The notes: a model not told the origin generated them from the sequence alone. DNA of 64,000 bases from Chitinophaga varians (GCF_012641275.1 NZ_JABAIA010000001.1:1488001-1552000); one strand, 5' to 3'; shown: positions 18,055-27,378, numbered from the stretch's first letter. Program-made: numbers and translations.

Positions 18055-18882
18055 TTAATAGTTCTTCAATGCCTGAATAGTGAAAGTGGTTTGCAACGAT
18101 ACCATTCTGCCGGTACGCGGGTCTTTATAGGAAGCCGGATGATTCTCCGGATAACCGCTCATTAACAGCGTGTAGGCGTGACCGGGCGATACCGCCAGCG
18201 ACACCCTGGACAATACATTGCTGCTGTCGGACACTGAAAAGACCTTGATGGAAAAGGTGTCCTGCCGGACCACATTCATCGGGAGATAACCCGTATGGTC
18301 ACCAAAATGTGTAGCCGCCGGGAGCTCCGCCGGAATTTTTTTATTGAAGGTCAGGAAATACTTACCATCTCCCGGGCTCAGGTTGATCAACCGCATGCCG
18401 ATCTGCCCGTCAGCAGGCTTAAAGACATCTGTTGTCACCAGGCTGCGAAAATCACCACAGCTGTCTCCATAAAACACCAGTGCCGGGTTTTGGTCGTCTA
18501 TTTTCACGCTGTCGGTCAGCAGAATAGTTCCTGCGCTGTCTACCAGCCTCAGTGTATGCGTTCCTGTTGGCACGGGCCAGAAGGTCGGCCAACCGTTGAC
18601 GATAGCCGGATGGGAAACTGCATAACTGCCATCGAAATAAGGATGTTTGGAAACGTGGTCTGCATCCCACACATAGTTGCTGTCCCGGCTGTCGATCAAT
18701 ATAAAATTGGCCCTTCTCCTGGCAGGCGAAGTCAGTTCTCCCTGCAAAGCGGTGGACGCATTATAGAAAAATATATTCCCGTTGCCGGCACCCGGCAATG
18801 GCGTCACGTCCTTGTTACATGCAGACAGCACACCAAACACGATCAATAGATATAAAAATTTCTCCCGGATATAAGCGGTCAT
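18055..18882 (-). CDS. DUF4397-like lipoprotein
   Basis: 275 residues with a lipobox (FGVLSACNKD, Cys at about 22). The middle and C-terminal parts resemble DUF4397: VRLINLSPG-like text (GMRLINLSPGDGKYFLTF), a PTGTHTLRLVDSAG strand, and a late AYTLLMSGY segment. DUF4397 domains are immunoglobulin-like and common in Bacteroidota surface lipoproteins. It starts 12 bp after the TonB receptor stop and is followed 12 bp later by another lipoprotein, in the place where SusD would normally sit. Confidence 0.75.
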   Translation of the reverse strand: MTAYIREKFLYLLIVFGVLSACNKDVTPLPGAGNGNIFFYNASTALQGELTSPARRRANFILIDSRDSNYVWDADHVSKHPYFDGSYAVSHPAIVNGWPTFWPVPTGTHTLRLVDSAGTILLTDSVKIDDQNPALVFYGDSCGDFRSLVTTDVFKPADGQIGMRLINLSPGDGKYFLTFNKKIPAELPAATHFGDHTGYLPMNVVRQDTFSIKVFSVSDSSNVLSRVSLAVSPGHAYTLLMSGYPENHPASYKDPRTGRMVSLQTTFTIQALKNY

Positions 18883-18894
18883 GATATTTCTTTT

Positions 18895-21800
18895 TTAAAA
18901 TGAATAGGTAAACTGTAACAACCAGTACCGGCCAGGCTTATATCTCCTGTAGATATTATCGCCTTCCATCAGGATTTTACCATCTGGCTGTTCTACCGGC
19001 TTCTCAGCATCGTACCGCTGATTATAATTCAGGTCTTCCACAATACGATAACTTTGGTCCAACAGGTTCTGCACACTGAATTTTACCTGTAATGACTTCA
19101 CGATACGCTGTGTAACAGACAGGTCCAGCAGGTGCATCGGTAACTGCAACAGGTGCGGACGAATATAGCTGTCGTCCCAGAGCGTGTCTGCCTTGGTACG
19201 CTGGCTCTTTGCATAGATACGCGGTCCGCTCACATTATACACCAGCGACGCCTTGGTGCCGCTGGAAGGGTTTTCATAGAACAAGCCGGCATTCACCACA
19301 TAAGGGGATTGCCCCTGTAATGGTTCACCCTTTTTATGGATACTGTCCACCGCATATACGGAGTTAAAACCGTGCGTCACGGTACTGCTCTTTATCAGCG
19401 AACCATTCAGCACCACGGAAAAATGCCGGAACAGATTTCCTCCCATAAACGACAGGCTTTTCTTTATCTCCGCTTCTACACCGTACACCTCTGCGCTGAC
19501 AGAATTGAGATAGCTGATATTGGTGAAATTAAAAAAGAGGCCATAGTCAGAGGCAGATGTCTCCCTCCGCATACGTTCAATGGGGTTCTGCAGATGTTTG
19601 TAAAAGAACCCTACGTTGAACACTTCGTTTTTATTCTTTTTAGGATATAGTTCTGCCCGAAGATCATAGTTATCAATGACAGCGGTTACTATCCTGGGGT
19701 TACCCATAATATTTTCGTTGTTCTGAAAATCGAAATCGTTATAGGGCGTCAGCTCGCGGAAATCCGGCCTGTTGACCGTACGGCCGTAACTACCCCGGAG
19801 TACCAGTGAAGAACCGGGGAGATAGGTAATGTTCACGGATGGCAGCAATACTGTTTTGGGACGGTCCACATAAACGGGCTGCAGACTGGTAGGTCCATTG
19901 AATCCTGACCTGGCGCCTGATAGCTGCTGACGGTCGTACTCCAGGCGAAGGCCGCCATTCAGCACAAGTTTATCGCCGGCTGCTTTCCAGTCGCCCATCA
20001 CGTAACCGGCGTGATACTGCTCACTGGCCACATAAGCGTCCACCGGACTGGTAGCGTCATAGATGCCAAGGCCGGTATTATCGTCCTTAAAATAATAGGA
20101 GCTCCACACCTTCGGCAAGTCCTGCTGACTGAAGCGAAGCAGCTGCTGGTTGATATTACCATGGTCGTTGAACCAGCCTAAATCATCCTGACCAACAGGC
20201 AGAAACTGATCGTTGGTGAGGCCACCTCTGTTTACCCGGAAAAACCGGCGCCCTACCTGTCTTGTTTTAAACAGGTTGTAAGTACCTGCCTTCAGCGAGA
20301 ACCGGGGCTTTACCTGGAAGGTATAGTCTATCGCGCCGCTGTAAATCTGTTCCAGGTTTTTGATATACAAACGGCTGATCATGCCCAGGTAGTTGGTGCG
20401 CACCGCCCTCCAGCTGGTATCATTGTCCAGCGAAAAATCATAGAGATGGACAATGCGCTGGTCCGGCAGGTTTTGCAGATCATAGGTGTAGCCGGTATTC
20501 CATTCCAGGGTGTGCTGTTTTTTTGCGCCCAGCACGTGTGACCCGCCTAAATGACCGGCATACAAGGCCCTTTGCTGAAAAGAAAGTACGATGTCTCTTG
20601 TGCGGTATTGGTTTATATTCAGTCCTACTCCCTTAGGTTCATTGGGCCGTTGGGTATTGACGCTGGTAAAACGGCGGCCGTCATTCACAAAAAAGTTCCG
20701 CAGAAACAACTGGTGCCGGTCATTCAATTTCAGGGTGAGGTTTTCGAGGATATTAATTTTACCGTTTTCCGATGACTGCTGACCGTTTCCGATTTTGTTA
20801 TTATCCAGCAAACTACCGCCTGCATTGCCGTTTCCCTTGCCGGTATAAGGTTGGTCTGTATTTCCCTTCTGGAGATAGACATCATAGCCTGTTGTCTCTT
20901 TCGTATAGGTGATGGCGGTGAGGTCGTATAATTTGGCGCTGCCTACTTTCCAGCTGTTATAGTAATTGGCAAACAACTGCATATCGGGCAACGTATAGCG
21001 GATACCGTAGTCCAGCGTAGGCGACATGGCAGATAACCAGCCTGATTGTTTCACATCGGTTACCTGTCGGTTGCTTTCAAAGATACCGGGGGAAAAGGAA
21101 GGCAGTTTACGGCCTCCGTCATCAAATCCAAGGAAATCATATTTTCCGCCGTTGTGACTGATACTGTTTTTGAAGGTAGCGCCTTCGCGGTGTGCCACCT
21201 GGAGGCCCATATCAAAATGTTTCACGGGCATGGCATTCTTTGTAGAGATTTTCACCGCGGCGCCGGCATAGTCTGCCACAAGATCGGCCACCGGTGATTT
21301 ATACACGAGGATCTTGTCTATCACGCTGCTGGGCAGCAGATCATATGCAAATGCTTTGCTGTACAGCTCCGTGGAAGGAGCGAGACTGTTATTCAGAAAT
21401 GTCAGGTTATAACGTTCGTTCATGCCACGCACCACTATAAAGCGGTCGTCCACCACGGTGACGCCGGAAATTCTTTTTACAATTTCAGCAGCATTTCTGT
21501 CGGCAGTTTTTGTGATCAGTTCACTGGAGATGCCTGACACTACGCCCGTAGCGCGGCGTATTTCATCGATGAGCTGGGCTTCTGTGCTGTGGGTGACAGA
21601 TTTTACCTTACGCGGACCGGCGTCTATCACTACCTCATTCAGCTTGTTGGAGATTTCCATTTTTACGTCCAGCACCACGTCTTTTCCCGCGGGGATGCTA
21701 ACGTTGCCTAGAACAGCCGGGGAATAGCCGATGTAGCGTACCTCCAGGGTATATTTACCGGCAGGCAGGTGTTTCAGCTCGTAGAAACCTTTTTCATTGC

Positions 21801-22269
21801 TCAGGGTGCCGCTCTTACTGCCGCTGATCAACACGGTGGCGCCGGGCAGCGGTTGAGAGGTTTCAAAATCCACCACACGTCCCCGGACATTTCCTTCCCC
21901 TTTTGCGGCATTATTGTCTGTTACCGGTTTCGCAGGGGCTATGATGATATAGTTGCCTTCTTCCCTGAATGTAAGCGTGGTATTTTTTAACAGGGCCTGT
22001 AATATCTCTGACAGCGTTTTTTGGGTAAAGGAGACAACCGGTACGTTGTACCGTTGTACGTCTGCCGGAATAAAAGCGAAGTAACTTTTAGATTGTTCCT
22101 GTAGTTGCTGTAATGCCTTTCCCAGTGGTTGTTTGTTGAAACTGATGGTTACCTTGTTGTGTAACCGGTTTTGAGCAAGTGTGTTCGTCACCGACGCTGC
22201 CAGCAGCAGCATTATCCATGACAATACCGTGCCACTTAAACGCAGGCGTTTAAGAACATTTTTTTTCAT
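18895..22269 (-). CDS. TonB-dependent receptor with STN signalling domain
   Basis: 1124 residues: signal peptide (about 1-32), STN domain (about 40-110; KALQQLQEQSKSYFAFIPAD), carboxypeptidase-like regulatory domain (about 125-215), plug (about 225-345; AAEIVKRISGVTVVDDRFIV), and a beta barrel ending WLLQFTYSF. The STN domain normally contacts a FecR-type anti-sigma factor in the periplasm, and a fecR gene lies directly upstream on the same strand, so this is a signal-transducing transporter. It lacks a SusD partner; two lipoproteins follow instead. Substrate unknown. Confidence 0.93.
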   Translation of the reverse strand: MKKNVLKRLRLSGTVLSWIMLLLAASVTNTLAQNRLHNKVTISFNKQPLGKALQQLQEQSKSYFAFIPADVQRYNVPVVSFTQKTLSEILQALLKNTTLTFREEGNYIIIAPAKPVTDNNAAKGEGNVRGRVVDFETSQPLPGATVLISGSKSGTLSNEKGFYELKHLPAGKYTLEVRYIGYSPAVLGNVSIPAGKDVVLDVKMEISNKLNEVVIDAGPRKVKSVTHSTEAQLIDEIRRATGVVSGISSELITKTADRNAAEIVKRISGVTVVDDRFIVVRGMNERYNLTFLNNSLAPSTELYSKAFAYDLLPSSVIDKILVYKSPVADLVADYAGAAVKISTKNAMPVKHFDMGLQVAHREGATFKNSISHNGGKYDFLGFDDGGRKLPSFSPGIFESNRQVTDVKQSGWLSAMSPTLDYGIRYTLPDMQLFANYYNSWKVGSAKLYDLTAITYTKETTGYDVYLQKGNTDQPYTGKGNGNAGGSLLDNNKIGNGQQSSENGKINILENLTLKLNDRHQLFLRNFFVNDGRRFTSVNTQRPNEPKGVGLNINQYRTRDIVLSFQQRALYAGHLGGSHVLGAKKQHTLEWNTGYTYDLQNLPDQRIVHLYDFSLDNDTSWRAVRTNYLGMISRLYIKNLEQIYSGAIDYTFQVKPRFSLKAGTYNLFKTRQVGRRFFRVNRGGLTNDQFLPVGQDDLGWFNDHGNINQQLLRFSQQDLPKVWSSYYFKDDNTGLGIYDATSPVDAYVASEQYHAGYVMGDWKAAGDKLVLNGGLRLEYDRQQLSGARSGFNGPTSLQPVYVDRPKTVLLPSVNITYLPGSSLVLRGSYGRTVNRPDFRELTPYNDFDFQNNENIMGNPRIVTAVIDNYDLRAELYPKKNKNEVFNVGFFYKHLQNPIERMRRETSASDYGLFFNFTNISYLNSVSAEVYGVEAEIKKSLSFMGGNLFRHFSVVLNGSLIKSSTVTHGFNSVYAVDSIHKKGEPLQGQSPYVVNAGLFYENPSSGTKASLVYNVSGPRIYAKSQRTKADTLWDDSYIRPHLLQLPMHLLDLSVTQRIVKSLQVKFSVQNLLDQSYRIVEDLNYNQRYDAEKPVEQPDGKILMEGDNIYRRYKPGRYWLLQFTYSF

Positions 22270-22389
22270 AATTTCGATCTTGTTTTATAGTAAAGAGAGC
22301 AACAATGCAACAGGCTGCAACCCTGTTTCATGCCTTGTTCCGGGACGTCTGCTTCAACGGGCGTCCTTTTTATTTTTACATGTTTTTAT

Positions 22390-23352
22390 TTAATAGATTA
22401 AGAAAGCTGTATCATTCAATTGTCTAGTGGCTAAGCCATTCAGCTGTCCCAATGCCCGCACCACTTCTTTTGCCGGCATATACCTGTTCAGCAGGATATT
22501 ATATGTCTGGCGGCGTACCTTGTCCCGGGTAGTTTCCAGGCGCACGCCATACATGGCTTCCATGGCCGTTTTCAGATCAGCAAAACTGGCGTTGTCCAGC
22601 TGCAGCTGCGTTTCTTTCCAGGCGGCGGCCAGCCACACCGGTACCTGCTGCTCTGTAAAGCGGCCCGTTTGCTGGTTGATAGTTATCTGTTTGCCGGGAA
22701 GCAATACATCCAGCTGTTGTTGATGATGGTCCACGGCTACCTTCCCCGAAGCTACCATCACCAGGATTTCTTTTGCAGCGTTATGACGTACGCTAAAGGA
22801 GGTGCCCAGTACGCGGGTCTGCACCGCGCCGCTTAGCACTACAAAAGGATGCGCGGCATCCTGCCGGATATCAAAAAAGGCCTCACCATTTAATAAGGTG
22901 ATGCTGCGTGACGACCTGCCAAACTGAATAGTGTCAAATGCCAGACGGGTATTGGCTTTCAGCCATACGATGCTTTTGTCCGGTAATACAAGGCGGCAAT
23001 TTTTTTCCGCGGTCGCTACTACCAGCAGATGGTCCTGCGGTATGTTACGTCTTTGTTGTAACAGCCACCCGCCTGCACACAACAACAGCAACACCACGGC
23101 GGCAGCGGCCATCCAGCCTATGCGGTATCTTTTATTGCTTACCTTGGCCACCGGGGCAATTTGCAGATGTGCAGCAATCGCCTGCGCCATGTTGTCCGGC
23201 ATCTGTTCGGTCACTTCTTCCCTCCATGCCTCCTGCAGGTAGTCGTCCAGCAAATGCGGCGAATCGTGCAGCAGCCGGGACACTTGCTCCGCTTCCTCCC
23301 GCGTACATTGATGATGAATAAAACGGTCCAGTAATGTTTTGTCTATGGCCAT
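22390..23352 (-). CDS. FecR-family anti-sigma factor
   Basis: 320 residues. Cytoplasmic N-terminus (about 1-85; LLDRFIHHQCTREEAEQVSR, an anti-sigma-like helix pair), one transmembrane helix (about 88-107; WMAAAAVVLLLLCAGGWLL), then a periplasmic FecR domain (about 110-215; VLPDKSIVWLKANTRLAFD, VLGTSFSVRH) and a C-terminal DUF4974-like domain (NILLNRYMPAKEVVRAL). It lies between the ECF sigma gene and the STN-type receptor, the normal order for cell-surface signalling. Confidence 0.94.
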   Translation of the reverse strand: MAIDKTLLDRFIHHQCTREEAEQVSRLLHDSPHLLDDYLQEAWREEVTEQMPDNMAQAIAAHLQIAPVAKVSNKRYRIGWMAAAAVVLLLLCAGGWLLQQRRNIPQDHLLVVATAEKNCRLVLPDKSIVWLKANTRLAFDTIQFGRSSRSITLLNGEAFFDIRQDAAHPFVVLSGAVQTRVLGTSFSVRHNAAKEILVMVASGKVAVDHHQQQLDVLLPGKQITINQQTGRFTEQQVPVWLAAAWKETQLQLDNASFADLKTAMEAMYGVRLETTRDKVRRQTYNILLNRYMPAKEVVRALGQLNGLATRQLNDTAFLIY

Positions 23353-23453
23353 TACGACAAACTTTTATGTTGATGGTTGTTTATATCACGTATGCACAAC
23401 ACGAAGGGAGTAAGCGCCAGGCAGGAGTTAACCTTTTGGTAACATTGGAGGTG

Positions 23454-24032
23454 TCAGCGGGGAAACTGCGTTTTGAGGAATTTGAGGGAGAGGCCGATCT
23501 GTTTCTTGACGGTGGCCGTGGAAATGCCCAGCTGTCGGGCCACTTCCTTGTGTGAAAATCCGCCCTGCTTCACCATGGTGAAAATTTTCTTTCTGTGCGA
23601 CGGCAACTGATTGATAGATAACTGTAACTGCGTCATCCGTTCTTTATAATCGAGCTGTTGCTCCGGCGGAACATTGCCCGGAATTTCCTGTGGCCATTCC
23701 GACAAAAGCTGTTGCCGGCTTGCTTTTTTACGGAGGTAATCTATCACACGGTTACGGGCATAGGTAAACAATAATGGCAGTATATCCTTCTCCGTGTCTA
23801 TTTCATTTATTTTTTGCCAAAGGCTCACATAACAGTCCTGCACAATATCTTTTGTGTCTGATTCATCTTGTGTGAGCTTCTTTACAAACTGGTACATCCT
23901 GTCTTTGGTGGCCAGAAAGATCTGGTTGAATCTTTCAGCAGCGGGATCCTGTTGCGGGGACGGGCGCCATCTTCCGGTGTTGCCGGTGGCAGCGTCAGGA
24001 CAGTTATTATCGTGAGGTTGATTAAGCGGCAT
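23454..24032 (-). CDS. ECF RNA polymerase sigma factor (FecI-like)
   Basis: 192 residues. Region 2 is seen at about 40-105 (DIVQDCYVSLWQKINEI and FTYARNRVIDYLRKKA) and region 4 at about 130-190 (PSHRKKIFTMVKQGGFSHKEVARQLGIS). It is the first gene of the locus, 101 bp upstream of fecR, and should direct transcription of the TonB receptor operon when released. An extra N-terminal stretch of about 25 residues is Pro/Asp-rich. Confidence 0.94.
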   Translation of the reverse strand: MPLNQPHDNNCPDAATGNTGRWRPSPQQDPAAERFNQIFLATKDRMYQFVKKLTQDESDTKDIVQDCYVSLWQKINEIDTEKDILPLLFTYARNRVIDYLRKKASRQQLLSEWPQEIPGNVPPEQQLDYKERMTQLQLSINQLPSHRKKIFTMVKQGGFSHKEVARQLGISTATVKKQIGLSLKFLKTQFPR

Positions 24033-24087
24033 GTTTACAAGTCCACCGCAAAAAAAAGAAACTAATGTTAGTAAATAGTTAAGGATA

Positions 24088-24140
24088 ACTTATCCTGTAA
24101 AAAAAGCCGCTATATGAGCGGCTTTTTTACAGGATAAGTT
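24088..24140. terminator. Long perfect hairpin terminator
   Basis: AACTTATCCTGTAAAAAAAG and its full complement flank a GCCGCT/AGCGGC stem top; both strands carry a T-run inside the stem. It ends the hydrolase transcript (stop 24147) before the sigma-factor promoter. The left arm can also pair with AGGATAA at 24082-24088, an alternative short hairpin. Confidence 0.9.
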
Positions 24141-24146
24141 AAACGA

Positions 24147-25016
24147 TTACAACACCACCACTTTCCCGGCAGGAACAATTTTTAATTTCTTTCCGTAGGA
24201 AGTAGCATCCAATGTTTGTTGTAAAGTAGCAATTGGTTCTATATACATGGAGAAGGTAGAATGATGTACCGGCGCAATAACATCGGGATGCAGCGTTTCT
24301 ATGATCTTCAGACAGTCCGGAGAATTTAATCCGCGGCGGCCGATACTGCCATCAGAGCCAACGGCGCCCATATCGGGAATAAACAGGTTGATCTTCCCGT
24401 AGCGGGTATACTGCTGCATGTCATCAAACCATACTGTATCTCCTGTCCAGTATACACGGTATACTTTGTGATTTACCGTATACTCGATGATGTAGCCATT
24501 GCCTTTTCCCAGTTCAGTTTTCAACGGATCGTCTTTTGCATGCATCGCTTCCACGGCGATGATACGCAGCGTTTCATCTCCTTTTTTAAACACGGTGGTA
24601 TCGCCCCATTTAAGACCCGTAACATGAGCGAAGCCCCACTCCTTTATGGTGGCTGTGTTAGCGGCCGGAGCGACCACACTCAGCTGTTTGTTCAGCGCAG
24701 TCCTGGCTTCACGGTCGAAGTGATCAGCATGCGGGTGACTTACCAGCAGCACGTCAATCTTCGACGTGTCAAATACGGCGGGGGCAATTAAACGCCGGAT
24801 ATAGGCATTGGCAGCTCCGGTGGAAGGGTGTTTTTTGATCATAAAGGCCGAATCGCCTTTCGGGCTGAACATAGGGTCTGTCAGTATCTTGAAGTTTCCC
24901 AGCTGTAACACATAAGTAGGACCGCCTATCCATTGAAATGTTTTTTTGTGCTGCGCAGCTGCCTGTCCTGCTACCAGGACGCCAAGGATAAACAGGTAGA
25001 TTCTAAAGGATTTCAT
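24147..25016 (-). CDS. Secreted metallo-beta-lactamase-fold hydrolase (UlaG-like)
   Basis: 289 residues with signal peptide (cleavage near AAAQHKK, residue 22). Zinc motif HPHADH (His94, His96, Asp98, His99), a VYWTGDTVWFDD strand supplying the later Asp, and a final VIAPVHHSTFS His. It resembles UlaG-type MBL-fold lactonases and phosphodiesterases. Because it is exported it must act in the periplasm or outside. Substrate unknown. Its promoter contains a perfect TAnnTTTG box. Confidence 0.85.
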   Translation of the reverse strand: MKSFRIYLFILGVLVAGQAAAQHKKTFQWIGGPTYVLQLGNFKILTDPMFSPKGDSAFMIKKHPSTGAANAYIRRLIAPAVFDTSKIDVLLVSHPHADHFDREARTALNKQLSVVAPAANTATIKEWGFAHVTGLKWGDTTVFKKGDETLRIIAVEAMHAKDDPLKTELGKGNGYIIEYTVNHKVYRVYWTGDTVWFDDMQQYTRYGKINLFIPDMGAVGSDGSIGRRGLNSPDCLKIIETLHPDVIAPVHHSTFSMYIEPIATLQQTLDATSYGKKLKIVPAGKVVVL

Positions 25017-25053
25017 TGTTTGATGCTTTTATTGTGCTGTTGATTTGATACGT

Positions 25054-25061
25054 CAAAGCTA
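25054..25061 (-). promoter_or_regulatory. -7 box of the MBL hydrolase gene
   Basis: TAGCTTTG on the minus strand is an exact match to TAnnTTTG, 37 bp before the ATG at 25016. Confidence 0.6.
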
Positions 25062-25173
25062 CAGCACAGCGGCATCAGAAAACATAGACAATCCTGACAA
25101 ATGCATGGACAATTCGATGCAGGCAGGGATAAGGCCCTGTTATTTTAAATACAATTCTATGATTATCAATCTG

Positions 25174-25962
25174 CTAAAAGCCATTATTCTTTGGCATCAT
25201 CATATCACCTGCATTCACCGTATAAGTAAGTTCAGGGTAAATGAAATCCAGGCTTCTGTTCTCCTCTCCTCTCAACTTATAAAATTCCGTTTCCTGTTCC
25301 TTATCCGCCAATGTCAACCGCTGCCCGCCGGAAAAGTAAGGCTGTCCTTCCTTAAACTGAATATAGGTTTTAGATGTCCGGAAAGTGATGCCCAGCCATT
25401 TGTTGCCGGCTGACAGCGGCTTCGCACCTGTAACCGCATCCAGCACAATTTTATGCTGAAACTGCCTATTGGTGTCCAGTGAAAATAATATCACCGAATG
25501 GTGTGTCAATGAAAGTTCAGATTCTTCGCCGTTCACTTTATGCTTGATTTTTAGTTTTCTGGTCTGATGTTCAGACAGCGCAGCAGGTTTTTCATAACAG
25601 GAAAAGAGCGCTATATAGGAGCCTTCCGCCAAATCCAGGCTTTGGTCTGAATGATAATTCATTTTCGTATAGTCAGTATCGTAGACTTCTATCAGGGCAT
25701 TATTGAAGTCCGGTACCGGTATTTCTGTCATCGTGGCCTGTATACGTCCGGCAATCAGGCGATGAATGGGCAGAAAATGACAGGCGGGCATATTGTATTT
25801 CGTAGTGGTTCTTACTATCGGCACACCATTATCACACATGCCTACCAGATGATTACCCAGCCGGCCTTTCGCGACGGATTCAAAGTCAGTGGCGCTGCTC
25901 AATTCAGCGAATAAGTCAGCATCGGTATCAAGGGTTATTTTAGAAAAGTTTGTAGCTGTCAT
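25174..25962 (-). CDS. AlkB-like 2-oxoglutarate/Fe(II) dioxygenase (second of tandem pair)
   Basis: 262 residues, no signal peptide. The Fe(II) facial triad and the 2-oxoglutarate Arg can be placed: His104 and Asp106 in NYHSDQSLDL, His170 in NRQFQHKI, Arg195 in LGITFRTSK. The segment VPDFNNALIEVYDTDY before the HxD matches AlkB-like cores. It begins 1 bp after the stop of the upstream gene and is clearly homologous to the second half of that protein, sharing HSD, STNR/DTNR and a C-terminal N-AGD motif. The HxD-to-His spacing is 64 residues. Substrate (nucleic acid, protein or small molecule) cannot be told. Confidence 0.82.
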   Translation of the reverse strand: MTATNFSKITLDTDADLFAELSSATDFESVAKGRLGNHLVGMCDNGVPIVRTTTKYNMPACHFLPIHRLIAGRIQATMTEIPVPDFNNALIEVYDTDYTKMNYHSDQSLDLAEGSYIALFSCYEKPAALSEHQTRKLKIKHKVNGEESELSLTHHSVILFSLDTNRQFQHKIVLDAVTGAKPLSAGNKWLGITFRTSKTYIQFKEGQPYFSGGQRLTLADKEQETEFYKLRGEENRSLDFIYPELTYTVNAGDMMMPKNNGF

Positions 25963-25963
25963 C

Positions 25964-27202
25964 TTACAATATTGGTTTTTCGTAATCGCCCGCGTTCATA
26001 CTGAAATGAACCGCTCCATATGCCATCATCTTCTCTGACTGGTTTTCTTCGCGGTAGGCACTTCTCAGGTCTTCCTGCGTGGCTGCTGTCATTTTCTCCA
26101 GCGGAATGAAACTGCCCTTGTCTTTGATATAAGTCTGGTTATTCACATGCTGTGCTTCCAGGTTGGAACAACGCACCACGTAGCCCATTCTGGTAGGGAT
26201 CATGTCAGCATTTAGTATAGATGGCCTGATTTCATGTGTGTACAGCCGGTTGGTAGACAGCGGTATCATAAACACGGAACCAGGATACAACGTCACGCTA
26301 AACTCTTTCTCCAGCGTATCATCGTTAACAGTGTTTTTTAATTTGAAGTGGAGTTTTGTAAAGCCGGTAACGTCTTTATAACATCTGTCAAACCTGTCGG
26401 TAGTAGAAGGTTTCAGGTGTTGGACATCAACATTGTCATAGAACGTGCAAAAGACTATCAGTCCTTCCGGAGGCATATCCTTTGTTTTATCGGAATGCGC
26501 TTTAATCCTGGATTTTATTTCCTTTTCTGTGTCTTCTGTTTTAGCCCTGTTTTCATATATCTGTGCCAATACATGGTTCAGGTCTGTTTTATATTTGAAG
26601 ACATATTTAACAGCTTCATTCAACACATCGATGATGTAACGGTCTGTGGCCCTGAAGTTATCGGTGGGTCCGGTCAGGTTGCTGGAACATCTTAACAGAT
26701 GGTAATGCAGTACCTCTTCGTTTTTTTCATTTTCCACTTTACTGACCTGACTGAGATATATACCCTTTCTAAAAGCTTTCGATGGTTTGTTTGATTCCGT
26801 TAATTCCTGGAATTCGTGTTCTGATTTTATCTTGTTGAAGAATTGATCATCGGTAAACAGCTTTCTAAAATATACCCCGGCGTGGCTGACAATAATGGGC
26901 ACTTCGCCAAGTGTGACGATATGTATATGCTCTCCGTTATAATTTTCATAATTATATGAAAGCTCTTTTATGAGATATACAGAGCTACTAGTGTTATTGA
27001 GGCCTGCCATGTCACCACAGACATAGATCCTCTTATCACCGCTGTTAGCCGGCATTTCGGCAAAACCGGTTATTACCGTTCCGCAAAACCTGTTGATCAG
27101 GTCAAGGGTTTCCGCAGTGGCCGTTTTTTTACCGGGTAAAACAACCAGTATGTTCCGGTCTTTCGTGATTTGGTTTTCAGTCGACAAGGTATTCATGAGC
27201 AT
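25964..27202 (-). CDS. 2-oxoglutarate/Fe(II) dioxygenase-like protein with extra N-terminal domain
   Basis: 412 residues. The C-terminal half is a divergent paralogue of the next gene: LNHVLAQIYEN, then His236 and Asp238 in KAHSDKTKDM, His323 in NRLYTHEI, Arg344 in GYVVRCSN, and a terminal FSMNAGDYEKP like the partner's YTVNAGD. So all cofactor residues seem intact. The N-terminal about 200 residues (NILVVLPGKKTATAETLDLI, KRIYVCGDMAGLNN) form an alpha/beta region of no recognised family. An ATG six bases later is an alternative start. Two-gene operon with 25174-25962, 1 bp apart. Confidence 0.7.
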   Translation of the reverse strand: MLMNTLSTENQITKDRNILVVLPGKKTATAETLDLINRFCGTVITGFAEMPANSGDKRIYVCGDMAGLNNTSSSVYLIKELSYNYENYNGEHIHIVTLGEVPIIVSHAGVYFRKLFTDDQFFNKIKSEHEFQELTESNKPSKAFRKGIYLSQVSKVENEKNEEVLHYHLLRCSSNLTGPTDNFRATDRYIIDVLNEAVKYVFKYKTDLNHVLAQIYENRAKTEDTEKEIKSRIKAHSDKTKDMPPEGLIVFCTFYDNVDVQHLKPSTTDRFDRCYKDVTGFTKLHFKLKNTVNDDTLEKEFSVTLYPGSVFMIPLSTNRLYTHEIRPSILNADMIPTRMGYVVRCSNLEAQHVNNQTYIKDKGSFIPLEKMTAATQEDLRSAYREENQSEKMMAYGAVHFSMNAGDYEKPIL

Positions 27203-27313
27203 TTAATATCGCATTTATGCTATTAAAATTAGCATTTTACGGATAAACATTTAAACAATGTTTTGGTTTTTTCATTACAAGATATTATTACTATTCTGAT
27301 ACAAACACATTAT

Positions 27314-27338
27314 TTATACTATTTTAAGAATAGTATAA
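27314..27338. promoter_or_regulatory. Inverted repeat, candidate operator between divergent operons
   Basis: Perfect 10-bp arms TTATACTATT and AATAGTATAA with a TTAAG spacer, midway between the dioxygenase pair (minus, start 27202) and the aldo/keto reductase (plus, start 27379), and just upstream of the likely -7 box at 27346. Confidence 0.55.
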
Positions 27339-27345
27339 AAGGGCG

Positions 27346-27353
27346 GACTTTTG
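27346..27353 (+). promoter_or_regulatory. Possible -7 box of the aldo/keto reductase operon
   Basis: GACTTTTG followed by CAT, 25 bp before ATG 27379; resembles TAnnTTTG with G for T at position 1. Confidence 0.45.
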
Positions 27354-27378
27354 CATTGTCAAATAAAAAAAACAGAAA

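Noticed and set aside
22331..22378. GGACG...CGTCC hairpin followed by T-rich sequence on the plus strand
   Set aside because: It points the wrong way for the minus-strand fecR transcript and no plus-strand gene precedes it; probably chance.
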